A stretch of 64,000 bases of DNA from Hanleya hanleyi (lineage: Eukaryota > Mollusca > Polyplacophora > Lepidopleurida > Hanleyidae), in NCBI GenBank assembly GCA_036873755.1, contig JAVTVY010020622.1, positions 1 to 64,000 on the forward strand, given 5' to 3'. Below, piece by piece: positions 12,421 to 22,936 of the stretch. The position numbers and the translations under genes are program-made. The notes under the pieces are model-generated. The model searched no databases. It worked only from the letters and a program-made list of their open reading frames with translations, and had not been told where the DNA came from. Numbering within the stretch: position 1 is the stretch's first letter; each line of letters begins with the position of its first letter.

Positions 12421-12581
12421 TTAACTCTTTCCCCCATATAAGCGGGTTTTGACGACTTGTGTAGATCCCCATGTAAGCGTGTTTTGACGAGTGTTCGCGT
12501 AACCCATGAAGACGGGTTTTGACGAGTGACTGGAGTTCCCATGTGGTGGATTATTCTTGCAATTTTTGGCGTTTACTTGAG

Positions 12582-13459
12582 CAGGGCTCGAAATTAAGAT
12601 TTTCCAGTGGTTGTCCCATGGGCAACCACTATGGATAGTCTGGTTGTCCCAAAAAATAACTACTTGCCCCAAATTTTTCAAAATAATTTCAAGTTTTAAT
12701 CAATATTTGCTGGTCTTTATTTACCTTATTCATTACACCATCACTGATCATTTACAGTATACAATCGGTAAAGGTAAGTTTCAACTTTGTCTGTTCTCAA
12801 TTGTTGGATAATTTTCGTATAATAGCCAAGGCCGTCCATCGCGCCACGCTGGCAGGAAATTCCGGACCCGACCACTAGTGCCACGTGCACCTTCAGCTGC
12901 TGTTGTCGCAGGATGTACGTCGTCGGGTGTGTCAGTGAAATTTTGGCGCTTTTCGGCTACTTCAGTCGGCGCCTCAACCTGATCATGATCTTCTCCATGT
13001 CCGCGTTTATTTGCCGTGAAGCCGAATGTAAAAAGAGACATATTTTCTGCTTTCTATATATGTCAAATTCTGCCGCAAATCAGACTACACTGGATCGACA
13101 ATTTGACAGGAAATGACACTCTCCAAGCAGTGGCATTAGATATCAAGGGAACTAAGACTGCCATGGAAATGGCCACGAGTTATCTCCCCTAAAATCAAAC
13201 TCGCGATAAAATGCAGGAGACAGAAAGTGCCTGCCAGAACAACAACACGGTGCCGAAAAACAGAATCATTTTAATTTTCAGCTCAAATTATCCAAGGAAA
13301 ATTTATCATTTGTGTCTGAATGTCTGACTGAAGCTGGTTTCTGTGATTTTTGTAATTTTAAAGTACTTGTCCCGGGATAACCATGCAGACAGAAGTTAGT
13401 TGTCCCAGCTAATTTTCACTTGTCCGGGACAAGCGGACAAGCGTTAATTTCGAGCCCTG
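12582..13459. mobile_element. hAT-like element with 6-bp TSD, nested
   Basis: The ends CAGGGCTCGAAATTAA (12582) and TTAATTTCGAGCCCTG (to 13459) are perfect 16-bp inverted repeats. A 6-bp direct repeat CTTGAG flanks them (12576-12581 and 13460-13465). The interior holds a minus-strand remnant resembling the start of hAT transposase genes (12781-13041). CAGGG termini with 6-bp TSDs recur in this window (30362-31297 has almost the same terminus). Confidence 0.8.
12781..13041 (-). pseudogene. Remnant of hAT-family transposase N-terminal exon
   Basis: This 86-codon frame ends with a segment RNFLPAWRDGRPWLLYE, which resembles the 'FxxxWxxxxPWLxY' stretch near the N-terminus of ZNF862-like/hAT transposases. 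It lies wholly within a CAGGG-ended element, which supports that reading. There is no BED finger or catalytic core in the remaining ~300 bp, so the element is internally deleted. Homology is by eye only. Confidence 0.45.
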
Positions 13460-14461
13460 CTTGAGTAAAACCTAATTAAAACTATACGTTTTCAGAAAGC
13501 CAAAATTTCAATAAATCTGACTATATGGACTGTTGGTATGTTTTATGGTAAGGGTAAAATGAAATCGGGAGAGAAACAGAAATAATCGATGAAAAATGCG
13601 CGATTTGACAACAAATTTGTTTCGTGTGCTCCAAGACAAACGTTCGAAGAATAGTAAAATCTGCTTCCAAATTTCTGAATATTTCACGTAACGCGAGCAT
13701 GAACTACCAAAGTATCTAACCTTGATGACTAGCTCGTCAAATCTGCCCATCTGAGTTTATTTTATGTATTTTCCCGGGACCTGCAGTCTTCGTGGTAAAT
13801 ATGTTCAGTCGCCATTCTTTCTGAATCGGCCTTTCGTCGACAGTGACCATAGCGACCGAGTCACCACGTGACCTCTTCCTCCAATCACGCCGGGCCGCGC
13901 CCAACCTTGGCCAATCAGTGAGCTGTGTTTCTTTCACCTTATGAATATTTATTACCGTCTGTATTCTCCGTCACGGAAGGTATATTGGATTAACACAGTT
14001 ATTGTTCGTTCTACATCTGCCATCCTGTCAGTTCACTGCCAAATCCCGATCCTACGGAGAATTAGCTTTACAATGATATACGGAAACATGCGAATGGTAG
14101 CCGGAAAGCAGGAAGAGAACCGTGCAAAACGTGGCTAAAATGCGACAATTTCTTCGCTTTTTTTCGTGATTTCCAACAGAAGTAAAGCAGACACAACACA
14201 TTTTCTCACAAGATTACTTATTTTTAGAATAAATGTTGCTGATATTGGTATAAAACGTGAACAAATTACGTAGAATGGGTCTGTGGGAGACCATTGGTAA
14301 ATATTTCTCCACATGACATGGGACATAAAACGGGATATTTTACATCGCTGGAGAGGTATGAAAATTGAAATGAGTCCATGGGTTGAAGACCTACGCCATT
14401 ACAAATCTATTATGAGCCAGAGAGAGAAAATTCCAGACAAGTCTATGAGGGAAAGAGTTAA

Positions 14462-15978
14462 AACTGTCTGCTCTGAACATGCTCTTATCATGTTGACCAC
14501 AAATTGGTTTTTTTTTCTTGTTTTAGCACACATGTCCAACAGTAAACATGTGAGCTGTTGTATACAATGTACACAAAAACTGTTGTTCTCCATGTCCACA
14601 CCAAAAAATTTGCTACATCGAGAGCACATACATTGTGTACATGTATGGTCAAATATAATGCATTAAGCATGCTGCGATCATTCCCGAAACATCTGTCATT
14701 GATGTAAGCAACAAAGCGATTGGAAAACGCCCAGAAGAGCCTTGCTTCCAGGTTTTCTTGGAACTATCTCCAAAGAACCATCAGCTCCACAGCAATGGAG
14801 CCATTTATTTATTGTTTTTCTCTCTAAATTTTGGACTCGCAGGGACTTACAAAAAACTTTAAGCAGGCGTCTCGGGAACAGAAACAGTATGATTTGGTGA
14901 CTGAACATCCAGTGGTTATTAAATCAGACAGTATACATGTATCTGTTTTCCAATGAGAATTCCATCATATAATGTATGGGATGGCCGACTTCAAAGAGAC
15001 AACATTACATGGAAGCAGTCAAGTTGAACGACATGAGAGTTAGTGAACTGACACGCATGCAATAAGCGTGTGAACATATTCACATGTCCTTTCCATTTCT
15101 TTAATCTTTTATCTTTTTCATAGTCTGGAAATTTTAATATCAGATCTCTTTGTGAAAACAGGTAAAGATGATCTTTAAATGTGATGCTGGGAATGGACAA
15201 AATAGGACCTTTCCCACAATATCAAATCTAAAGACCAGTCCACTTCACAATGTGACTGAGAAATTTATCCACATATAGGGTAGATTTATACCACCATTTT
15301 AACATTGTGTACAGTACTCATGGAAATTGAATTTAACATTTTTTTCCAATTTACTGTTTCCATAGTTAAGGCTGAAATACAATGTACTATGTTTCACAGG
15401 TACGTACAACTACTGTACATGGCTTATTAGCTTGATTATCTTTCTAACAGCCTTTACTCAAAAATATTAATATATTAGTGCTGGGATGTAGCCAGGATAG
15501 CTTGGAGGGGGGAGGGTCACTAGGGAGGGGGAGGGGGGGGGGGCTTTTTTGACGGTTTGTTTTGTATAACTAAATTTTAGATATTTTCCAAAGACCTTGA
15601 AGTGCAAGACTGCCATCACATCCGTCGACGTTCCATAAAAGTTAAAACAACTTTCCGTAACAAAGAAATGGGATATATGTTCCGCTGAATATATCATTAT
15701 TTTGTTGTTTGAAATTATGTCCATAAATTGTGCAAATATTATGTTATAATCTTACATAATTTGGAGAGAAGAGTCCCACTCGTCCCAATGGGTTTTCTCC
15801 TACTGAACTGAATTTTCATCCGATGATTTTTCATCTGAAGTTAAATTGACATCCTATTATATACCATTGGTGAAGAATATATATGGGAACATGGATGATA
15901 CTGGACTGTCTCCTGATCGAATTTACCATTGCATTGTATTGTTCTTGTTAAATAACAATACATGAACATCCTCCCTGA
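14462..15978. other. Non-coding stretch with one G-rich tract
   Basis: Apart from the G-rich tract at 15509-15543 I see no gene, TIR pair or array. A complementary-frame pair of short open frames around 14.3-14.67 kb has no motif. Confidence 0.45.
15509..15543 (+). other. G-rich tract, potential G-quadruplex
   Basis: The plus strand carries several G runs of 3-12 bases separated by 1-9 bases within ~35 bp. By composition it could form a G-quadruplex. Confidence 0.5.
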
Positions 15979-15990
15979 CCATGGTAGACA

Positions 15991-16218
15991 GGGAGGGAAT
16001 TCGGCTTAATGTCACTCAAGTTTGTTTCACTCATATGGTGACAGTCAGTTTGGTTGGTGGAGGAAGCCGGAGTACCCGGAGAGAACCACCGCCCTTTGGC
16101 AAGTAACTGACAAACTTTCACACATGGACCAACTGGGCTCGAACCCGTGCCGGTTCAGCAGTGTGAGGCTAGTGGTCACCAGCGAAGCGCCTTAAGACCA
16201 CTCGGTTACCGAGGGCCC
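15991..16218 (-). mobile_element. tRNA-derived SINE, copy 2
   Basis: Same family as 4591-4826: minus-strand tRNA-like head with GGTTCGAGCCC as B box, conserved body GGTGGTTCTCTCCGGGTACT. It is flanked by a perfect 12-bp TSD, CCATGGTAGACA, at 15979-15990 and 16219-16230. Sequence differences from copy 1 are scattered and few, suggesting fairly recent dispersal of the family. Confidence 0.9.
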
Positions 16219-16230
16219 CCATGGTAGACA

Positions 16231-17613
16231 GAAGTGATCTGGCCCTAGATGAATGCATGTTCTAGTACTTGACCTCCCACACTGTAGCCTAACAGCATCA
16301 GTAGACCTACCTGGCCCTGGCCAATTACTGACAACCCCTACCTGATTCACCCTAACATGCTCCACAAACAACCCACCTGTCTGATACATTAGGATACAGT
16401 AACACTATCAATGCTGGCTATGCAAACATTATTCCCTGTCCAACCATGGATCTAGACATACATGTATCAGAATGGTGGTGAACTCACATACATCAGACAG
16501 AAGGCTCCCCTCCGATCATATACACATGTGGAAATAGCTTCAGTGGGCCCTTTCTCTATGTGCAGTCAAGGCCCCAGCGCCAAACCAATCCCCAAATCTA
16601 GTTATTGGGGAAATACCCGACAAGCCATTTCCAAGCCATTATTCCAGCCGCCATTTGCCCTGAACAATAAAATAATTTGATTCTACATCATCTTACCAAA
16701 GAAGAGCTTTAGCTGCACAAGAAACCATCTCTCTCTATCCCAGTTGCATGAATGATAACTTGTTTACTGAGAGATGCATTAACACAAGAAGGCCTTTTGC
16801 TTTTTGCTTAGCGGTTCACAGATTTGGCTCCGGAAACACCTGGTGGGGGGGGTCCGGAAGCACCTGGTGAGGGGGAGACTTCCATTGAGTTTGTCCCAAT
16901 ATTATATACAAATGCCAGTATGACAGGTCTCAACATAGAATTATACAGTAAATGAAATAGTTTTACATTGTAGGTGTTTCTTTTCTAAAACAACAAGGAT
17001 CAGTATCTGTAATAGCTCTCGAGTTGCAGTTGCAAGGGCCCCTGCCCCCAGTACATTAATTTTTCAGTGAACAAAAAATTGGAAACTTAATTTCATAAAT
17101 TTTCTCGGGCCAATTTATTTCTCCAAATTATTTCCAGTCACTGCAGTGCTGAGGTTTACTGAGCTTTGACTCACAAGATTTCATCAGAGGTACCGGTAAC
17201 AATAAGTGTTGTATTAACAAAGTCAAAGCTGTCAATGTTTTAAAACCAGATTAAGCTGTTCGTGGAACACATTTGTGAATCTCTTTATTGGCAAGCTATT
17301 GCCCTTTTGAGAACTTCATATTTTACTTCTTGTTAAACACAGGATTTTCACGGATTATCTTCCTTGCCGATAAAGGGTTTTATAGATTTAGTCCACATTT
17401 TGATATCAAATTTGCCACACGCAGTTTCCTTCTTTTTCAATGAGTTTCACATTCCTTACAGGGTTTTATACAAACAATTTACTATTCAGTTTGTTTCACA
17501 ATGGAAGCAGTAGGAAGGGAGCTGTCAATTTGTCTAAAGGAATAGAAAAACCTAAGGCGATGCACACTAATATCGAAAGAACTATCTTATACATGTAGTG
17601 GGGTGGCTTTGGA
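16231..17613. other. Non-coding stretch, nothing recognised
   Basis: The only local repeat is a short duplication of CCGGAA(G/A)CACCTGGTG around 16831-16871. No gene is supported. Confidence 0.45.
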
Positions 17614-17619
17614 CACTTT

Positions 17620-18067
17620 CAGGCCTGCAAGTGACTCACAGTGAAAATATAGGAGGGAATTTGCAAAAATATAGGAGAAATATAGGAATTTTCTGAATAA
17701 AATATAGGAAATAAAGGAGTGTAAGACAGGTCTGTACTACAATGTCTGTTCCAAACTTGGTAGTTTTCTGGTGTTTAATCAAATTACTTTCACTGAATGT
17801 GGTCATAGTGGTTGTCTTTCAGGTGACCAGGACTGTTCTGTTGTTTGATTCAGCATAGAGTGATTGAAACGTTTTTATTGTTGCCGAGCGAAGCGAGGCG
17901 AAAAAAAAGTTCTGAAATGTATTTCCTCATGTCAGTTCGACTCATTACAGAGCATTCATGAAAGTTTTCATGAGAAAAAGTCAAAATATAGGAAATATAG
18001 GAGGTTTTGAGGAAAATATAGGAATGACTCGAAAATATAGGAAATATGGGAGGCAATTGAAGGCCTG
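17620..18067. mobile_element. hAT-like MITE, 6-bp TSD
   Basis: The ends CAGGCCTGCAA (17620) and TTGAAGGCCTG (to 18067) form a short inverted repeat. CACTTT flanks the unit on both sides (17614-17619 and 18068-18073). The interior contains many copies of the word AAAATATAGGA. At 448 bp and without a transposase it is a non-autonomous element of the short-TSD hAT-like group. Confidence 0.65.
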
Positions 18068-18073
18068 CACTTT

Positions 18074-19980
18074 TGACACAGTTTTGTCAGCCAGTCATTA
18101 TTTATGGCTCACAAGAAAAATAGTTTTTAACTGACACCCTAGTATCATATTCAGAGACTATCGATTTACTGGCTGCAATAGCGGAGATAGTAAAACTCAA
18201 AAGAATAGCTGCTTCCTGAGTAGCAGATTTCTTTCCCAGAGTTTCAATTCAAAATAGTATTAAACTTGAGAAAGAAATTTCATCTTGTAATTTATTTGTT
18301 TGTTTTATTCGATTGTTACTTGTAAGAAAGCAGACGTCCCTTTCCTCATCTGACTTGGAAATGGAATCTCCCAATGAACACCTGCACTTGACGCATGTTG
18401 ATTTCACATAACCGAGCTAAAACATGTAATAAAAGCATGATTAGCTCGATGTTATTGACACAAGTATTATATAATTTTTTTTGGGAAACTGTAATTGTAA
18501 AGCATTCATTGTTCCAGATTATTTACTATTTAGATACCCACATGGATACCTCTGAAAATGGATGACAGACAATCACCGCAGATTCTACCTTAAATTCTGA
18601 TCAAATATTCTAATTAATTTGAGAACCTCCAGAATGTAAAAGAAAACTAATTACATAGATGGTTCTGTTTTTGTATCATTTCATTAACAGTTCAATAAAT
18701 TTGATCAGCCTAATATTTTTGGGTGTGAAAATGCACGTACTGTTATTGTGTGTACATGTTGTAATTATTACAGCATTTACTGTACATGTTCCAACAACAT
18801 ATACTCAACGTGAACATACAATATAAAGTGTACGGTACATTTTATTTTATTGAAATAGTAATACCTGTATTATTCATATATTTCCACAAGATAGAACTAA
18901 GTTATTCAAGCGTCTCTGACCTGGTCACTAGCCAATGAAAATCCCCAAGAACTACATTTAAAATTCAAAATGCAGATTTATTTGAAAGCAGACTGTATAG
19001 CCTCATAGATGGGAAGAGAGATAGGCCAGTACCAGGGCCATTCAGGTGCATCTAATGCTGTGTCTCTGACTCTGATCCTACAGTAAATAACACCCACAAT
19101 CTCAAAGCCCATACATCCCACAGGTAAACCCCTCCAGCATGCAAAGTTTACAAACTTCAGGAGAAATTTGCTGCTCCTCTGTATTTTATGATCTTTGTTT
19201 TTCTCCTCTCGTTCTTTGTTTCTGACAAAGACATTTTCTCGTGTAAAAGCTGAACTCTTTGCTGCATGAATGAGCAAGTAAAGGACTGTGTATAAAGAAG
19301 GCTAATATCCCCAAGAGTATATGTCTCTACCAGTATTGTCCGCTTATAGACGTCATGATAAAGATGACTCAGTATTAATCATTTTCGGATTAATTGATAT
19401 GCAAGCATCTGTGAAATTTGATATGATACATTGTTCACAGATGAATTGGTCTGTTGTTGACAGATATAGAATGATTGATTAGATATCGACAGCTTTTCAG
19501 GTCAAGCCTGCATTTATTCATAATACAGCCAAGCAGAAACATACTCGAAAGGAAGCGATGCAGTCATGACCTTCACTGAATAATAAGACATTTAATTAGT
19601 TTTATTTTGTGTCTAATTGGTGCGTTTATATTGTTTACTATTAGTGAGGAAGAACATACTGAGTGAATAGAGTTTAACGTCACTTTCAACAATATTTCAG
19701 CTGTATCACGACGAACCAACTAAGCACCACCCAGCCCAGTTGTGTTCCTGCTACATGTACTTCAAAGAAGAAATCTTTGAAGCAGCATGGACACCCTCAA
19801 TCCGCCCTATAAAACACTGAGGACAGCGTACAAGAGTTTAAACACAGACAGGATGCTTACATGGTGCAATAAGACAAGTGATATTACAGTGCTAGACATC
19901 ACATTATCAAGTTCCTGTTGCTTCTCAGCAAAATGCATTGAAGCAACAGGAACCTGAACCCACCCAACCACCCGCCATAC
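18074..19980. other. Non-coding stretch, nothing recognised
   Basis: AT-rich sequence. The 99-codon minus frame at 18978-19277 lacks motif or splice support. Confidence 0.45.
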
Positions 19981-20247
19981 TTAAAGGAAAAGTTCGGGTT
20001 TGGTTGCCTTTAATACATATTAATACAACTCACCAAATTAAACCTAAAAGATATATTTTCTCATTTTTAATTTTTTTTTTGAAGGAGTATTAATCATTTT
20101 AAAACCGCGAACTCGCAGAGACAGAGTGCTGCCATTGTATCGTATCCAGAAGGCGGATATGACGTAGGGAAAAGGCTTTGGAACTCTTCTGTCTGTTCGG
20201 GTAATATACGTGAAGCACGGAGTCTTCAGTCGAAATTGAGTGAAATC

Positions 20248-21523
20248 ATGTCGACGAGCGGCAGTTCCGAGTCCAGCGGTGAAAGCGACGAGGAAGCTGT
20301 GTTTGGTCTTATCAGGCCTCTGTTAATTAATATTTAGCTTCTCATGACCCGCCCGCATGTTTTTTGTCGTAACAATAATTACGCATTGTTTTAATTATTT
20401 GGCATTTTTTGCTGCAAGAAAAAAAAAATGTGCAGAAAAAGGCAGCGGTCGAAGTAACGCATGCCTACCTGCCGCCGGCAAGTGAAGTTTTCCGGCTACA
20501 GGTTGCAAACAAATCTGCCTGTCGCATGCGGCAAGTAGGATTTCATCCACCAAAAACGATAAATGCGATCAATTTTCGTAAATACCTTTTTGAAGATTAG
20601 ATCTATCTGAAGGAATGGGACAATCCAAGACATAATCCATTGAAAATTTATTTCAAGCCGATCTTTGGCCATACTTGTTGTTGGTGTTCTCTGTCAACAT
20701 TTCCCGCGACAAGTTACTTCCGGTTGCGCGTGAAGTCCTGCGCGGTAGTCCGGTGCAAGCAAAAATCGGACCTGTTACGAAACGGAATTGGACTGTTTTT
20801 TTTCAGTTCGTTTCGATGGTAAATAATATTGTTGGCTTCTTTGGACTTCTGTTCACAAGCTGACGTTTTTCTATGCAGACATTTCAGTTAATTGATAATT
20901 CCAACGGGACTCTGGTGGTTGATTCTAATTTATTGGAAGCAGCAATTTTGCAAGGGGAGACTATTGATAAATATAACAAAATTTTGTTGGGATACTGGTT
21001 AACTCCCCTCAAATTTTCCTTCTTTAAAAAGGGTGTTACTTGGATATAAATTCTATGATACATGTATAATGTCACAGGTGCCATTTAAATTTCACATGAT
21101 TTAGTCAACAACAAAGCTTTTTGCATTTCTAATTGCAGAAACTTTCCATTGGTGCTCGAAGTTTACCACATACATAAACTTCTTTTTTATTGCAATGTCT
21201 TAATGCAGCCAAATAATTAATAATTACAGCATCATCATAATTTCCTCCCAAGGTCATGAGAAGCTAAAGATTAATTAACAGAGGCCTCAGGGCTACCAAT
21301 TCGAGCCGAAACGCTCAGATACAGAGATCAGAGCTGCGGGGATGATAGCAGCTCTAAAGCGAGACAGGCCACGAAATGAAGACAGAAGCCCGCATGGAAA
21401 ATTTAGTACATGTATGGTGCCGGTGCACACGTTGCTCTCATCGACGGCTTACGGGAGAGATCGAGTGTCTTCGCTGTTGGGAGAGCGAAGAAAGCCGCGC
21501 TCTGGCAACTAGAAATGAAAATG
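20248..21523 (+). pseudogene. P2X7-like ballast-domain gene, split by a transposon
   Basis: The ATG at 20248 opens an acidic Ser/Glu start (MSTSSGSSESSGESDEEA) and runs to FGLIRP at 20319, where a 962-bp TIR element interrupts it. The reading frame resumes after the TSD at 21282 with the GYQFEP motif. About 100 bp later, after one or more frameshifts (around 21330-21400), comes a Cys cluster WCRCTRC...ECLRCWE, typical of the zinc-binding part of P2X7-like ballast domains, ending at a consensus splice donor (GTATGAG at 21524). The gene is therefore broken by insertion and by small indels. Its product was probably a nuclear or cytoplasmic zinc-binding protein encoded by the host transposon; role unknown. 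Confidence 0.6.
20320..21281. mobile_element. TIR element inserted in the P2X7-like exon
   Basis: The unit starts CTGTTAATTAATATTTAGCT at 20320 and ends with the complement at 21281; the TIR is ~30 bp with one mismatch and continues through CTTCTCATGACC. AGGCCT flanks it on both sides (20314-20319 and 21282-21287), giving a 6-bp TSD. Removing the unit and one TSD leaves the coding frame in register at the junction, which confirms the boundaries. It carries no recognised transposase. Superfamily not assigned. Confidence 0.85.
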
Positions 21524-22077
21524 GTATGAGCTATTAAATTTTTGAAGTAATTCTTGCCAATTTTTACACCGTCAAACTTGCATCTTGACACACGCAGCCC
21601 AATGCTACCTCCATACGTCTGCCTTCCGCTTACGTCACACTGTTTTACATAGTTTTACTCCTATTGGCTAAAATAGGTCACGTGACAATACAATGGCGCT
21701 TTCCTGGAGTTTGGTAAATTTGACGGTATCACAGCATTTGGTTAACTATTTCTATGTTAAAATAAATTCCAAAAATAAAAAAAAAATACAGTTGAATACC
21801 ATTTGACTAGCTCTTTCAGTTGAAATATAGCTTTACCATACCCGAACCTTTCCTTTAATGGAATGGGGTATGTCGCTGTCAGCCATCACGGCTATATTTC
21901 AAGGAAGTTGCAATTCCTATTTGAAGCTCAACTTTTAAGTTAGTCCGAGATTTGTATAGGACATATTAAAGTCATGATGATCTTTAATTAAAGAGCAAAT
22001 GACTCATTTTTTTTAATATAATAGGCATTTAAAAACATGTCGATAAAGAGGTCAAATAGGAGGAAAAAGCGCAGTGC

Positions 22078-22487
22078 CTTGATCAGCAGTGGGCGTCTTC
22101 ATCTGTGTTGTTGTTAAAAAATATATTTCATTTTAAAAGAAATAAAATTATTTCCCACCTTTTCTTACATCATGATGACAAAGGATATCATAAAAATACA
22201 TTATATTAGCAACATTTATCCAATTTACATACCCCTCCCCTATTATATCTCTATCTCAGAAGAGAAGTGACGAAAGCACCATGTTGAAGCCATATCCGGT
22301 TTCACCACGAGTATTTATCAACAAACGCTCAATATCGTCTTACATGTATTTGCTGAAACCAGCCAGATCCTGGAGAAAGTATTTTTATGATATCCACTGT
22401 CATCATGATGTATGAAAAGGTGGGAAATAATTGCATTCCTTCAAAATATCATCACCATCAGATCTACGAAGACAACCACTGATCAAG
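22078..22487. mobile_element. Fold-back element
   Basis: Inverted arms: CTTGATCAGCAGTGGGCGTC (22079-22098) pairs imperfectly with 22459-22487. The inner ~52 bp (ATTATTTCCCACCTTTTC... from about 22149) pair nearly perfectly with 22380-22432 (...GAAAAGGTGGGAAATAAT). There is no coding capacity. Probably a MITE; TSD not resolved. Confidence 0.65.
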
Positions 22488-22597
22488 TCTCTGTAGCGAA
22501 AAAGTAACTATTGTCAATGATCACTTTTTATTGTGACTGCCTCGGATGTCAAATAGAAAACAGAAAAGGCAACTGGAGACTTACATGTACTGATTAG

Positions 22598-22930
22598 CAG
22601 GGGTCGAAATTTACACCTGTCTACCTGTCCCTGACAGGTAATTTTTTAAAGAGACAGGTAGAGAAATAAATTACCTGTCTCCAGTGACAGGTAGCCAATA
22701 ATAATTTTTTGGTGTTCTTAGACTAAATTCATTCAAAACAGCTGCTAATTAATGCATGGAAACAAGGTGTCATTAATTTATTGATAGCTTGCATCATGTA
22801 GCTTTGTCATTAATCTTGAATTACATACTTGACAATTCCATTGTTCAGGTAACTGTTAAAGGGGACGTGTTGACTTCTTGGTCACCTGTCTCGTGTGACA
22901 GGTAAATTATTTGAAACATTTCAACCCCTG
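22598..22930. mobile_element. hAT-like MITE (CAGGGGTCGAAAT ends)
   Basis: It begins CAGGGGTCGAAATTT at 22598 and ends ATTTCAACCCCTG at 22930. Inside, CACCTGTC and GACAGGT words repeat in both orientations, giving subterminal complementarity. The 6-bp flanks GATTAG (22592-22597) and GATGAG (22931-22936) match at five of six positions. Size and lack of coding sequence indicate a MITE. Confidence 0.65.
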
Positions 22931-22936
22931 GATGAG

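Larger units (their letters stand above)
12425..14457. mobile_element. TTAA-flanked piggyBac-like element, non-autonomous
   Basis: TTAA at 12421-12424 is followed by CTCTTTCCCCCATA; TTAA at 14458-14461 is preceded by the complement of CTCTTTCCCTCATA. The left subterminal part has three imperfect copies of a GTTTTGACGA(G/C) word (12448-12522). This fits piggyBac-type TIRs next to TTAA. A hAT-like element (12582-13459) has inserted into it. No transposase frame is recognisable. The TIR is short, so the pairing is less certain than for the other elements. Confidence 0.5.
19985..21854. mobile_element. TTAA-flanked DNA transposon 2 with P2X7-like gene
   Basis: TTAA at 19981-19984 and 21855-21858 brackets inverted ends AGGAAAAGTTCGGGTTTGG and the complement of AGGAAAGGTTCGGGTATGG (two mismatches in 19). 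The inward-facing gene at 20248-21523 begins ~260 bp from the left end, the same layout as in transposon 1, although the TIR sequences differ. A second TIR element (20320-21281) has inserted into the gene. TTAA TSDs allow either Kolobok or piggyBac. Confidence 0.75.

Noticed and set aside
14313..14670. Overlapping plus and minus frames of 117 and 76 codons
   Set aside because: No motif, no splice context, and both lie at the edge of a TTAA-flanked element; judged chance frames.
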